Assembly: GCF_037072025.1 (NCBI RefSeq)
Contig: NZ_JAXHDD010000002.1
Span: 62,001-126,000 of the forward strand
Source: Pseudogracilibacillus sp037072025
GTDB lineage: Bacteria > Bacillota > Bacilli > Bacillales > Amphibacillaceae
Direction: 5' to 3'
DNA: 64,000 nucleotides
Under the pieces are notes generated by a model. The model had not been told where the DNA came from. It did no database searches and was given only the letters and a program-made list of their open reading frames with translations. The position numbers and the translations under genes are program-made. Shown here piece after piece: positions 25,325 to 33,892 of this stretch (its first letter is position 1; each line of letters opens with the position of its first letter).

Positions 25325-26671
25325 GTGAAGGATAGAACTTATACAATAACAGATTATTTGAAATTTATTATTCCATCTCTATTAGGAGTATTTTTATTAA
25401 CAACTCCTTTATCGATAAATGGCGAAATAACTTTAGTCGTTGCTTTATGGACGGACTTTATTGAAAAACATTTAGGTGCTGCAATGCCGACTATTGCAGT
25501 TTCTCTCATTTGTATATCATTTTTTGGTGCTGTGCTTACAAGAATTATTCAACCTGCTTTTGTTTTACAAAATAGTTTTCTTAGAGCGGTATTTTTTGTT
25601 GGTTCAATTGCTTTAACGACGAGAGGACTGGCGACTATATTTGGGTTATTTTCTCTGTTTCAATGGGGACCCGAATGGATATGGTCAAACGATACAGGCG
25701 GAAATATCTTATTTGGATTATTAACAACACTAGTGGCAATTTTCTTTTTTGCTGGATATGTTTTACCTTTATTGCTCGATTTTGGTCTATTAGAATTGTT
25801 TGGGACAATTATGAAAAAAGTAATGCGCCCTATTTTTACGTTACCGGGACGATCATCTATTGATAGCCTTGTCTCCTGGTTAGGTGATGGAACAATTGGA
25901 GTCATGTTAACGAACAAACAATATGAAGAAGGTTATTATACGAAGCGGGAAGCCGCTGTGATCGGGACAACATTTTCCCTTGTATCAATTGATTTTACGA
26001 TCGTCGTTTTATTAAAACTCGATTTAGCCAATATGTTTATCCCATATTATGGAACGATTATTATTGCTGGACTTGCAGCTGCCATCATTATGCCGCGAAT
26101 TCCACCATTATCTAAAAAGGCAGATACCTTTTATGAACATGCTAAACCCCATGAGGAAGAAGTAATACCAACTAATGTTTCCTTATTTAAAAGGGGAATG
26201 GAAAAAGCCGCAGAACGGGCAAAAACGACAAGATTTGTTCCAGTCTTAACAAGTGGAACACAAAATGTTTTAACGATGTGGCTAGAAGTAGTGCCGGTAG
26301 TTATGGCGATAGGAACTATTGCGACAATTATTGCAGAATTTACGCCAATATTCGCATGGCTTGGTGCTCCATTTATTCCGCTTTTACATTTATTACAAAT
26401 TCCAGAAGCTACAGCTGCAGCTCAGACAGTTGTTGTTGGGTTTGCAGATATGTTTTTACCAGCGATACTTGCTAGTGGAATCGAAAGTGAAATGACACGT
26501 TTTGTTATTGGTTGTTTATCGGTTACCCAATTGATTTATATGTCCGAAGTAGGTGCATTATTATTAGGTTCAAAACTACCATTAAATATGAAAGACTTAA
26601 TAATCATTTTTATTTTACGTACTTTAATTACATTGCCGATTATAGCTTTGATGGCGCATATTATATTCTAA
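25325..26671 (+). CDS. YjiH-type membrane protein with nucleoside-recognition (Gate) domains
   Basis: A 448-residue polytopic membrane protein of the YjiH type, with Gate-like halves (residues 35-160 and 300-440; SWLGDGTIGVMLTNKQYEEG, ASGIESEMTRFVIGCLS). The family is thought to be transport-related, with unknown substrate. GTG 25325 lies 9 nt after AGGAG and is preferred to TTG 25316, which abuts it. Two direct TGAATAATTATT copies (about 25262 and 25283) lie in the upstream region. Confidence 0.8.
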   Translation: MKDRTYTITDYLKFIIPSLLGVFLLTTPLSINGEITLVVALWTDFIEKHLGAAMPTIAVSLICISFFGAVLTRIIQPAFVLQNSFLRAVFFVGSIALTTRGLATIFGLFSLFQWGPEWIWSNDTGGNILFGLLTTLVAIFFFAGYVLPLLLDFGLLELFGTIMKKVMRPIFTLPGRSSIDSLVSWLGDGTIGVMLTNKQYEEGYYTKREAAVIGTTFSLVSIDFTIVVLLKLDLANMFIPYYGTIIIAGLAAAIIMPRIPPLSKKADTFYEHAKPHEEEVIPTNVSLFKRGMEKAAERAKTTRFVPVLTSGTQNVLTMWLEVVPVVMAIGTIATIIAEFTPIFAWLGAPFIPLLHLLQIPEATAAAQTVVVGFADMFLPAILASGIESEMTRFVIGCLSVTQLIYMSEVGALLLGSKLPLNMKDLIIIFILRTLITLPIIALMAHIIF

Positions 26672-26721
26672 AAGACAGCTACAAGAGAAAACTATTAAGA
26701 GTTTTTCTCTTGTTTTTCATT

Positions 26722-26810
26722 GGCAGATAAGAAAGAAAACTTTCTTATCCTGTATAAGTGCAACTGGGCATTCGCTATTAGGCTTTGCGAACACCCTAGT
26801 TTTCTAAAAT
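26722..26810. repeat. Hairpin plus fragment of a dispersed repeat
   Basis: GATAAGAAAG pairs with CTTTCTTATC, followed by CTGTATAAGTGCAACTGGGC and an imperfect dyad around GCATTCGC...GCGAAC. The same GATAAGAAAGTATAA start occurs at 9521, and the reverse complement of TATAAGTGCRAC at 9733-9744. It is therefore related to the repeat block at 9.5-9.85 kb. It may also end the upstream transcript. Confidence 0.5.
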
Positions 26811-26896
26811 TGATTTAAGGCTTTTCGTATTATAGAGTAAATTTGGTAATAATCTTTAAAAAATTCCATCATTCCCTTTAGTGAAAGGAGTAGCCC

Positions 26897-27682
26897 ATCA
26901 TCGCAATTTTATACTTTTTCATTGGCTTATTGGCATCGATATTTGGAGCGCTGGCAGGACTCGGTGGTGGAATTATTATTAAGCCGGTTCTAGACTTTTT
27001 TGGTCATTATGAAGTAACAACTATCGGTATTTTATCTGCTGCAACTGTGTTTTCCATGGCTTGTGTTTCCTTGTTAACTTCAATTAAGTCAGATGTTAAA
27101 ATCCATTTAAAGTCGAGCTTCCTAATAGCAATTGGGTCAATTACTGGCGGTGTGATCGGTAAACTACTATTTAATTATATTGTACGTATTATTGGTATCT
27201 CGGATGTTATTACCGTTTTTCAAGATGGGATCATTGCAATATTAATGGTCGTAATTTTTATTCTCGTGAAAAATAAGGAAAAAACTTCGTATAAAGTTGA
27301 CAGTCAATGTCTCATTTTAGTAATTGGGTTTATTTTAGGAATGATTGCCGCTTTTTTAGGAATTGGTGGAGGTCCTTTTAACGTGGCAATTTTAGCGTTG
27401 TTTTTTTCAATGGGAGCCAGAGAAGCAGCACTGAACTCCATCTTTATTATTTTCTTTTCCCAATTGTCATCGCTTCTATTTACAACATTTACAACTGGTT
27501 TTAGTGATCTTGATTTAACAATGCTTCCATACATGATTGTAGGTGGAATGTTAGGTGGATTTTTGGGGAGTTTGTTTTCAAAGAAAGTGAACAACCAGTT
27601 CGTTGAGAAGATATTTAAGGTTGGTATTATCGCGATTATTTCAGTTAACATATATAATATTGTTAGGTATTTTTTCTATTAA
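26897..27682 (+). CDS. TauE/SafE-family membrane transporter (apparent ATC start)
   Basis: About 260 residues with eight hydrophobic segments and the duplicated TauE/SafE motif (GALAGLGGGIIIKPVLDFF, and AFLGIGGGPFNVAIL). The family exports sulfite, sulfoacetate or related organic anions. After TAG at 26891 the frame reads CCC ATC ATC GCA ATT TTA TAC. GAAAGGAG (26883-26890) is 6 nt before the first ATC. The first ordinary start, TTG 26930, would lose half of helix 1 and has no ribosome-binding site. An ATC start or a mutated ATG is therefore likely. A DUF3870 gene follows by 32 bp. Confidence 0.8.
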   Translation: MIAILYFFIGLLASIFGALAGLGGGIIIKPVLDFFGHYEVTTIGILSAATVFSMACVSLLTSIKSDVKIHLKSSFLIAIGSITGGVIGKLLFNYIVRIIGISDVITVFQDGIIAILMVVIFILVKNKEKTSYKVDSQCLILVIGFILGMIAAFLGIGGGPFNVAILALFFSMGAREAALNSIFIIFFSQLSSLLFTTFTTGFSDLDLTMLPYMIVGGMLGGFLGSLFSKKVNNQFVEKIFKVGIIAIISVNIYNIVRYFFY

Positions 27683-27714
27683 AACAAATATTAGTTGAAA
27701 AAGGAGGAGTAATT

Positions 27715-28047
27715 TTGAAAAAAGAGTTAAGGAGTTTTATTGTAACCGCTTACGCGAAAGCTCCACAAAACACCTCAATGTTTGAAGTATTTAAGTATAT
27801 TGGTGTAGTTCTTGAAATTGATAGAGAAAGTAGAACGATTATCAATGCAGAATTTACGTTTATTACTGATCTAGCAAAAAATTATTTCAGCAGGTTGGTT
27901 ATTGGTCATAATATGGATGAAGGTGCAGATAAAATCCTTAAAAAGATTGAAGAAAGCTATTTTGCTCCCTCATCTAATAGTATTATTGTTGCAATAAGGT
28001 CGGCGTTTAGAAGATATGAAGAAAGAGCGAAACAAATTTTGGATTAA
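27715..28047 (+). CDS. DUF3870-type protein
   Basis: A 110-residue cytoplasmic protein starting at TTG 27715 after AAAGGAGGAG. The pattern (AYAKAPQNTSMFEVFKYIGV, then INAEFTFITDLAKNYFSRL and a C-terminal AIRSAFRRYEERAK) fits the DUF3870 family as I recall it. The function is unknown. It is probably cotranscribed with the TauE/SafE gene. Confidence 0.65.
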   Translation: MKKELRSFIVTAYAKAPQNTSMFEVFKYIGVVLEIDRESRTIINAEFTFITDLAKNYFSRLVIGHNMDEGADKILKKIEESYFAPSSNSIIVAIRSAFRRYEERAKQILD

Positions 28048-28103
28048 TTACCTTGAAAGTAGAGCTTTTTTTAAAATGAATTTATTGATAATTGCAAATT
28101 TTC

Positions 28104-28132
28104 TTGACAAATGAATTTCAAATAGTTATAAT
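28104..28132 (+). promoter_or_regulatory. Strong sigma-A promoter
   Basis: TTGACA (28104-28109) and TATAAT (28127-28132), both perfect consensus with a 17-bp spacer. It reads into the structured stretch below, not directly into a gene. Confidence 0.85.
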
Positions 28133-28138
28133 GTAAAA

Positions 28139-28280
28139 AATACAATAAATACGCAGAAATAACGTTTTTTTAAATATGAGAACCGTAGCCGTTTCTCTTG
28201 AATTTTAAAAATACTTAGTTTTTCTGAAAGTATAAGGTCTTTTTAGTCCTTTCTACTTTTGGAATGCTAAGTATTTTTTC
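28139..28280 (+). ncRNA. Structured leader or small RNA ending in a terminator
   Basis: From the consensus promoter, about 140 nt run without an ORF. They contain a small hairpin (GAGAA...TTCTC, about 28180-28199), then a long rod: AAATACTTAG (28209-28218) pairs with CTAAGTATTT (28267-28276), enclosing AAAGTA/TACTTT and AAGG/CCTT stems. The rod is followed by a T-run, making a terminator. Either it is a small RNA, or a transcription-attenuation leader for the flavin reductase gene that starts 146 bp later. No known riboswitch consensus was recognised. Confidence 0.6.
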
Positions 28281-28425
28281 TTTTCCAATCACCTTATATT
28301 CTCCTTTTTTAATGTGACTAGTTGCTTTTGATAGAAATTGTCCAATTAACTATCTATTTTTGTAGTTACTGGCTGATTGGTAACATGCTACTATTTAGTA
28401 AATTAAATTAAGGAGTGGGTTTATT

Positions 28426-28887
28426 TTGGATATTAAAGAGTTTAGAAATTGTATGGGTCATTTTGCTACTGGTATAACTATTGTTACAAGTGAGACTGAA
28501 GCTGGTACACATGGATTTACAGCAAACTCGTTTACTTCTATTTCACTTGATCCAATGCTCGTTTTAGTTTCTGTAGATAGAAAAACGAAAGCGCTAAACA
28601 TATTAAAAGACAATAATTTTATTGTAAATATACTAAAGCAAAACCAACAGGATATCGCAATGCACTTTGCAGGCCATAAGCAGGATACTGAACCCTTTGA
28701 ATGGGAGGAGGGATTGTTGGGTAATCGAATTAAAGATTCTTTGGCTTATATAGAGTGTGTGCCTTGGAGGACTTATGATGGGGGTGATCATGTATTGTTT
28801 TTAGGCGAAGTTAAAAGTTTTGAATATAGCGGCGGCAAGCCTTTAGCATATTACCGTGGTGAATTTTCTGAGGTTGTAACAAAATAA
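28426..28887 (+). CDS. Flavin reductase component of the aromatic monooxygenase
   Basis: A 153-residue protein of the HpaC/PheA2-like flavin reductase family (MGHFATGITIVTSE, HGFTANSFTSISLDPMLVLV, SVDRKTKA). It uses NAD(P)H to make reduced flavin for the hydroxylase encoded at 30868. The start is TTG after AAGGAGTGG. The sensor gene lies between it and its hydroxylase partner. Confidence 0.87.
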   Translation: MDIKEFRNCMGHFATGITIVTSETEAGTHGFTANSFTSISLDPMLVLVSVDRKTKALNILKDNNFIVNILKQNQQDIAMHFAGHKQDTEPFEWEEGLLGNRIKDSLAYIECVPWRTYDGGDHVLFLGEVKSFEYSGGKPLAYYRGEFSEVVTK

Positions 28888-28930
28888 CTAATCTTGTAAA
28901 AAAGATACTTCAAAAGAAAGGAGGATTTCT

Positions 28931-30739
28931 TTGAAGGCAGATCAGTTAGTTTTTGAGAATTTAATTGATTTGAATCCTACCATTGGTAAAATTTCTTTTA
29001 ATGATAAGCGAATGTCATTAGTATCTACCGAAGCACTAGGATTATTTCGTCGGGACTTAATCAATACACTTGGAATGGAAAGAACAAAAGGTTTTTTGAT
29101 GCGATATGGTTGGGCTTGTGGTGTAAGAGATGGTAGGGAGATTGCATCCATGTATCATTGGGATTCGATTAAAGAATTGATGTTGGCAGGTCCAGTTCTC
29201 CATACATTGCTTGGAGTAGTGACGGCAAATCCGGATAAAATTGAACTTGATGAAGATTATTTGTGTTTTACCGGTACGTGGGAAAATTCGTATGAAGCAT
29301 TGGAACATATTAGCCATTACGGACACAGTGAAGATAATGGTTGCTGGACACTTGTTGGCTATGCAAGTGGCTATTTGACAGAAACATTTGGTAAGGATGT
29401 CATCGCTTATGAGTCACAGTGTATTGGGAGAGGAGACCCTATTTGCCGATTTGTAGCTAAAACATTAGACGTTTATGATACACAAGCTAATAAAATGATG
29501 AAATATTACAAGGCAGATTCGATTGATAGAGAACTTAACCGTATCCAAAAAGAACTTTATGAGATTAATCAAAATATCATTGAATCAGATAAAGTCCATC
29601 AACAACTTACAAATTTTCTTGTAGAAGATAAAGACATACAGGAAACAACTAGTTTTATAGCAAACATCTTAAATAAGAGTATTGTAATCGATTATTATAA
29701 CAACATAATTGAGAGTGCTTTTGTTAAAGAAGCAGACAAGCAAAGCTACACAAACTGGACGGATAAATTCGTTTATAAAGAAGAAAAGAAAAATGAAATT
29801 CGCACATTTCCCATCCGTACTAATAATGTTAATTTAGGAAGATTAGTTGTAATCAGTAAAGAAAAAATGACAAATCGAGATGAATTGATTATCAACCGAG
29901 CCTTAAGTATTTTTACCGTTCAAATGTATCATCAATGGAAAATCACCCAATCTCTATGGAAAAAGAAAGAGAACTTTTTTGAGGAAATGTTAAACAATAC
30001 TAATGTCAGTCAAAGTCACTTTGAAAAATTTACACATCTATTTCACTTTCATCCAAACCAGTTGAATCGTATACTGTCAATCAAAATAAAATCCAAAACA
30101 AAATTAAGAGAAGCAATCCAATATTTAAAAGTAAATTACCTTTTAGGGGGAAAGGACTATTTTATAAATAACGACAATATAATTATAATTTTATCGGAAG
30201 AAGAAGCAGAGAATCCAAAGTCGTTTTCTTATAATTTATTGGAAGATTTAAAAGAAAAATTTCAAAATACTCAATTTTATTTAGGAATTGGCAGGTGTGC
30301 AAATAATCTCTCGCTTTTACGGGAAAGTTATCAAGACGCAAGTTCTCTCAGCGAATTTAATATGTTAACAAATCCAACAAAAAGTCATATTTCTTCTTAT
30401 GAAGACATGGGGTCAATCATGATGTTTTTAAAAGGAGTAGATCAAAAGGAGTTAATTGGATTTTATAAAAGAACAATTGGTGAGATCATTAGATATGATG
30501 AATTTAATAAATCGGATTATTTGATGACGTTAAAAACATATCTTGATTTTAACGGAAATTTGCAACAAACTGCTGATCGGCTCCATTTATCTATCGCCGG
30601 TTTGCGTTATCGAATGGAACGGATAGAAAGTTTTTGTGGAATTGATCTAAAAACTGGAGAAGGGCGCTTCAATTGCCAATTAGCTCTTCAAATTCACTTT
30701 GCAATTTCATTAAGAAATGAACAAGCTACCTTTGGATAA
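28931..30739 (+). CDS. Phenol-sensing regulator: XylR_N/V4R sensor fused to PucR-type HTH
   Basis: The protein has 602 residues. Residues 10-175 form the XylR_N plus V4R aromatic sensor known from DmpR/XylR/MopR; residues 190-350 form a linker and coiled coil; residues 360-600 are a PucR/CdaR-like region ending in HTH_30 (DFNGNLQQTADRLHLSIAGL). Cys138, Glu161, Cys164 and Cys172 have exactly the spacing of the MopR zinc site, and Trp117 matches the phenol-contacting Trp; His91 is near the place of its His. There is no AAA+ sigma-54 domain, so it must act with ordinary promoters. TTG start after AAAGGAGGAT. It should activate the phenol/catechol genes around it. Confidence 0.88.
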   Translation: MKADQLVFENLIDLNPTIGKISFNDKRMSLVSTEALGLFRRDLINTLGMERTKGFLMRYGWACGVRDGREIASMYHWDSIKELMLAGPVLHTLLGVVTANPDKIELDEDYLCFTGTWENSYEALEHISHYGHSEDNGCWTLVGYASGYLTETFGKDVIAYESQCIGRGDPICRFVAKTLDVYDTQANKMMKYYKADSIDRELNRIQKELYEINQNIIESDKVHQQLTNFLVEDKDIQETTSFIANILNKSIVIDYYNNIIESAFVKEADKQSYTNWTDKFVYKEEKKNEIRTFPIRTNNVNLGRLVVISKEKMTNRDELIINRALSIFTVQMYHQWKITQSLWKKKENFFEEMLNNTNVSQSHFEKFTHLFHFHPNQLNRILSIKIKSKTKLREAIQYLKVNYLLGGKDYFINNDNIIIILSEEEAENPKSFSYNLLEDLKEKFQNTQFYLGIGRCANNLSLLRESYQDASSLSEFNMLTNPTKSHISSYEDMGSIMMFLKGVDQKELIGFYKRTIGEIIRYDEFNKSDYLMTLKTYLDFNGNLQQTADRLHLSIAGLRYRMERIESFCGIDLKTGEGRFNCQLALQIHFAISLRNEQATFG

Positions 30740-30835
30740 GCTTGTTAACCACAAAAAGAGAAAGAAAAACTTTAAATTACAATAGACTTTTGCAGTTACT
30801 TATTTCCCAAATTAGGTAGATAATAAAAGCATAAA

Positions 30836-30849
30836 TGAAAGCGCTTTAT
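30836..30849 (+). promoter_or_regulatory. Candidate cre site before the hydroxylase gene
   Basis: TGAAAGCGCTTTAT contains the perfect palindrome AAAGCGCTTT at the core of cre sites and lies 20 nt before the hydroxylase start. Two outer positions differ from consensus. It suggests CcpA repression of phenol degradation when better carbon sources are present. Confidence 0.5.
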
Positions 30850-30867
30850 TATAAAGGAGGAACTTGA

Positions 30868-32415
30868 TTGTCGAACCAAGTAAAAAGACTGCCGATAACA
30901 GGGAAAGAATATTTAGAGAGTTTAAAAGATAATCGGGAAATTTGGATTAATGGGGAGCGGGTTAAAGATGTAACAACACATCCAGCTTTTCGCAATGCTG
31001 CTAGATCAATCGCTCGTATGTATGATGCTCTTCATGAAGAAAAAACGAAAAACATATTAACAACTGAGACGGATACAGGAAATGGTGGTTACACTCATAA
31101 GTTTTTCAGATATGATCAGACGCGGGAAGAACTTGTAAATTCGAGAGATGCAATTGCAGAATGGGCTAAATTAACATATGGCCAAATGGGTAGATCGCCA
31201 GATTATAAGGCTGCTTTTTTAGGGACACTGGGAGCAGATCCGGACTATTATGCACCTTATGAAGATAATGCAAGGTTCTGGTATAAAGAAGCACAAGAAA
31301 AAAATTGGTATTTTAACCATGCAATAATAAATCCACCAGTAGATCGTAATAAGCCAATGGAAGCAGTTAAGGATGTATTTGTTCGAGCTGAGGAAGAAAC
31401 AGACGAAGGAATTATTGTCAGTGGTGCAAAAATGGTTGCAACGGGATCTGCTCTTACAAACTATAATTTTGTTGCCCATTATGGTGCCGTTCCGGTTGGT
31501 TCTGAAGATATGGCTTTAGTGTTTATTGCACCGATGGATAGTCCAGGAGTTAAACTTATCTGTCGACAGTCATATGAAATGCAGGCAGCAGTAATGGGAA
31601 GTCCTTTTGATTATCCATTAAGTAGCCGTTTCGATGAAAATGATTCGGTACTCGTTTTCGACAAAGTGCTTATCCCATGGGAGAATGTTCTTATTTATAA
31701 AGATGTCGAAAAAGCAAACAGCTTTTTCCCAGAAAGCGGGTTCTTACATCGTTTTACTTTTCATGGAGTTACTAGACTATCCGTGAAGTTGGATTTTGTA
31801 GTTGGGCTTTTAATAAAAGCAGTCCAGACGAACGGCACCGATAAGTTTCGCGGTGTACAAGCAAATGTTGGAGAAGTTATCGCATGGAGGAATATGTTCT
31901 GGGCTTTAAGTGATTCAATGGCGATGAATCCAGACCCTGGTCCAAATGGTACATTCCTGCCAAATTTAAACTCTGGTTTATCCTATCGAGTATTTATGTC
32001 AGAAGGCTGGCCACAAATAAAGGGAATTATCCAAAATGTAGTTGCAGGGAATTTAATTGTACAGCCTTCTAGTGCATCAGATTTTAAGAATCCTGAGTTA
32101 AGACCGTTACTTGATCGATTATATAGGGGATCAAATGATATTACCGCCCATGACAAAATAAAATTAATAAAATTACTCTGGGAAGTTGTTGGATCAGAAT
32201 ATGCAGGTCGTCATGAGCTATATGAAAGAAATTACTCCGGAAACCATGAGAATATCAGGTTAGAAAACTTAGGTGCAGCTCAAGATAGCGGCAATGCCGA
32301 CAAATATATTGCTTTTGCTGAACAGTGTATGGCCGATTACGATATTGACGGTTGGGTCAATGATACTTGGGTTAATCCAGATGATGTAAATTATTTTAAG
32401 GAACAAATGGTCTAG
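30868..32415 (+). CDS. Flavin-dependent aromatic hydroxylase (phenol/4-hydroxyphenylacetate 3-monooxygenase large component)
   Basis: A 515-residue protein of the HpaB/PheA1 family of reduced-flavin-dependent ortho-hydroxylases, of usual length. Visible family features are LKDNREIWINGERVKDVTTH at the N-terminus, the FAD-site stretch VSGAKMVATGSALTNYNFVA, and the conserved FHGVTRLSVKLDFVVGL region. It hydroxylates a phenol ortho to the OH with reduced flavin from the reductase at 28426. Because catechol 1,2-dioxygenase and the whole ortho pathway follow, and the sensor has a phenol-type pocket, phenol to catechol is the likely reaction rather than 4-hydroxyphenylacetate. TTG start after AAAGGAGG. 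Confidence 0.9.
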   Translation: MSNQVKRLPITGKEYLESLKDNREIWINGERVKDVTTHPAFRNAARSIARMYDALHEEKTKNILTTETDTGNGGYTHKFFRYDQTREELVNSRDAIAEWAKLTYGQMGRSPDYKAAFLGTLGADPDYYAPYEDNARFWYKEAQEKNWYFNHAIINPPVDRNKPMEAVKDVFVRAEEETDEGIIVSGAKMVATGSALTNYNFVAHYGAVPVGSEDMALVFIAPMDSPGVKLICRQSYEMQAAVMGSPFDYPLSSRFDENDSVLVFDKVLIPWENVLIYKDVEKANSFFPESGFLHRFTFHGVTRLSVKLDFVVGLLIKAVQTNGTDKFRGVQANVGEVIAWRNMFWALSDSMAMNPDPGPNGTFLPNLNSGLSYRVFMSEGWPQIKGIIQNVVAGNLIVQPSSASDFKNPELRPLLDRLYRGSNDITAHDKIKLIKLLWEVVGSEYAGRHELYERNYSGNHENIRLENLGAAQDSGNADKYIAFAEQCMADYDIDGWVNDTWVNPDDVNYFKEQMV

Positions 32416-32428
32416 AAATAAGTTCGAA

Positions 32429-32950
32429 GTGACTGTGATGAGAATCTGTAAAGAAAATGAACTCAATCTTTCGGCGTCTATTTTGACGATTGTTGCTTTT
32501 GATGGAATGCATCTTGAACACCAATCTTTAGTTATACAAATGGTCAATACTGCCAAAAAGAAGGGGGTACCGTCCGTCGCCATCGTTTGCATATTTGACC
32601 AGCTATCGGGAGCCAACTATCGAAGAAAAAATAGAGTTGAAGAAACAGTATGAAGTAGTTTAAGTCGTAGTTGCTAGGTTTACTAGAGAATATGCTTTAA
32701 GAGTTCCGATAGAGTTTATTCACGAGATGAAACAGCTTCACTCCAAAAAAGTAATAATCGGACAAATTTTAAGTTTGGGAAGAATCAACAGGGGGATATC
32801 AATTTCTTAACAAAACATTGTAAAGTTATCGTTCAACCTTTCGTTTTGTGAGAGCACAATGAAGTTATCTCTTCAACGAGAATTAGAGAACTAATAAAAG
32901 ATAAAAAAGTTATACAAGCAGAGACCTTATTAGGTAGGAAAAGCAAAGGA
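32429..32950 (+). pseudogene. FAD synthetase (RibF nucleotidyltransferase domain), inactivated
   Basis: Pieces of an FMN adenylyltransferase are spread over three frames: LTIVAFDGMHLEHQSLV; after a shift PTIEEKIELKKQYEVV, a stop, then VVVARFTREYALRVPIEFIH; after another shift NFKFGKNQQGDINFLTKHC, a stop, then EVISSTRIRELIKDKKVIQ and ETLLGRKSK. These follow RibF order (nucleotide-binding FDGxHxGH, FKFGK, SSTRIRE). The kinase domain is absent. At least two shifts and two stops make it dead. It lies between hydroxylase and dioxygenase and may once have raised FAD supply for the monooxygenase. Confidence 0.88.
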
Positions 32951-32972
32951 AAAAATTTAGGAGGAGTTAATA

Positions 32973-33755
32973 ATGAGTGAAAAAGTAATTCAAAAAAATG
33001 CAAGGGTAGAAGAGGTTTATAACTTATTTGTAAAACATATGAAATCGTTTCTAAAAGAGGCAAATTTAAATCATGAGGAGTATACAAACTTTGTGAACTG
33101 GGCTGATCGCTTAGGGAGAGAAGGCGAGCTTCCTCTTTTTGCTGATGTATTCTTCGAGAGTCATGTATTAAGAGCGATGTATACAGATAAGCCAGGTACG
33201 CAACCATCCCTTTTAGGCCCCTACTATATCGAAGGATCACCTTTGATAGAGAGAGAGCCTGGAAAACCTTTTGAGTTAACGCAACGACCTGATGAACAAG
33301 GAGAACTGTTCTATTTTAAAGGAAATGTAAGTAATGTCGATGGTAAGCCGTTAAAGGATGTAAAAGTTGAAATGTGGCAAAATGATGCCTCTGGAAAATA
33401 CTCTGGATTTGATTCAGATGCTCCACGATATAATATGAGAGGATATTTTTATACAGACGAAAATGGAGACTTTGAAGTAAAAACTATTGTTCCATTACCG
33501 TATTCAATTCCAGACCAAGGACCAACAGGCGAGTTTCTAGACTATATGGGTCAACATCCGATGCGTCCGGCACATCTACATTTTATGTTTGAAGCAGAAG
33601 GACATGAAACACTCATTACACAAGTATTCTTTGAGGGCGATGAGTGGCTTGAGACAGATGTTGCAGATGGTGTTCGTCTCGATCTGTTAACGAAACTTGA
33701 AGATAAAGGCACACATAAGGAATCCACACTGAACTTTGTAATGCGTAAAGCTTAA
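32973..33755 (+). CDS. Catechol 1,2-dioxygenase (intradiol)
   Basis: A 260-residue non-haem Fe(III) dioxygenase. After an N-terminal helical dimerisation segment (residues 10-65) the intradiol core begins at LLGPYYIEGSPL, with the first Tyr ligand in GKYSGF, the second in RGYFYTDENGDF, and the two His ligands in MRPAHLHFMF. It cleaves catechol to cis,cis-muconate. ATG follows AGGAGG. It is the ring-opening enzyme of the pathway encoded by 30868-38895. Confidence 0.9.
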   Translation: MSEKVIQKNARVEEVYNLFVKHMKSFLKEANLNHEEYTNFVNWADRLGREGELPLFADVFFESHVLRAMYTDKPGTQPSLLGPYYIEGSPLIEREPGKPFELTQRPDEQGELFYFKGNVSNVDGKPLKDVKVEMWQNDASGKYSGFDSDAPRYNMRGYFYTDENGDFEVKTIVPLPYSIPDQGPTGEFLDYMGQHPMRPAHLHFMFEAEGHETLITQVFFEGDEWLETDVADGVRLDLLTKLEDKGTHKESTLNFVMRKA

Positions 33756-33768
33756 ATACTGTAGAAGT

Positions 33769-33814
33769 GGGCTGTCTAAAAAGTGATTTATGATTCTGTT
33801 GACAGCTCCTTTTT
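33769..33814 (+). terminator. Hairpin after the dioxygenase gene
   Basis: GGGCTGTC pairs with GACAGCTC (one G-U) and is followed by CTTTTT. A second hairpin, AAGCTTGC/GCAAGCTT, lies at about 33840-33862. Either could end or attenuate the transcript before the cycloisomerase gene. Confidence 0.55.
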
Positions 33815-33892
33815 CATAGGTTAATAGAAATAAGATTAAAGCTTGCAATTTAGCAAGCTTTTGTAGTTGAAATCAATAGATGGAGGTTACTG

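Noticed and set aside
28139..28280. T-box or known riboswitch
   Set aside because: No T-box sequence, S-box, FMN or other familiar consensus was found; left as an unclassified structured RNA.
30868..32415. Dedicated 4-hydroxyphenylacetate pathway
   Set aside because: The downstream genes are for intradiol catechol cleavage, with no homoprotocatechuate genes; phenol is the better substrate guess.
32429..32653. 74-codon ORF as an intact small gene
   Set aside because: It is only the first piece of the broken FAD synthetase gene; homology continues downstream in other frames.
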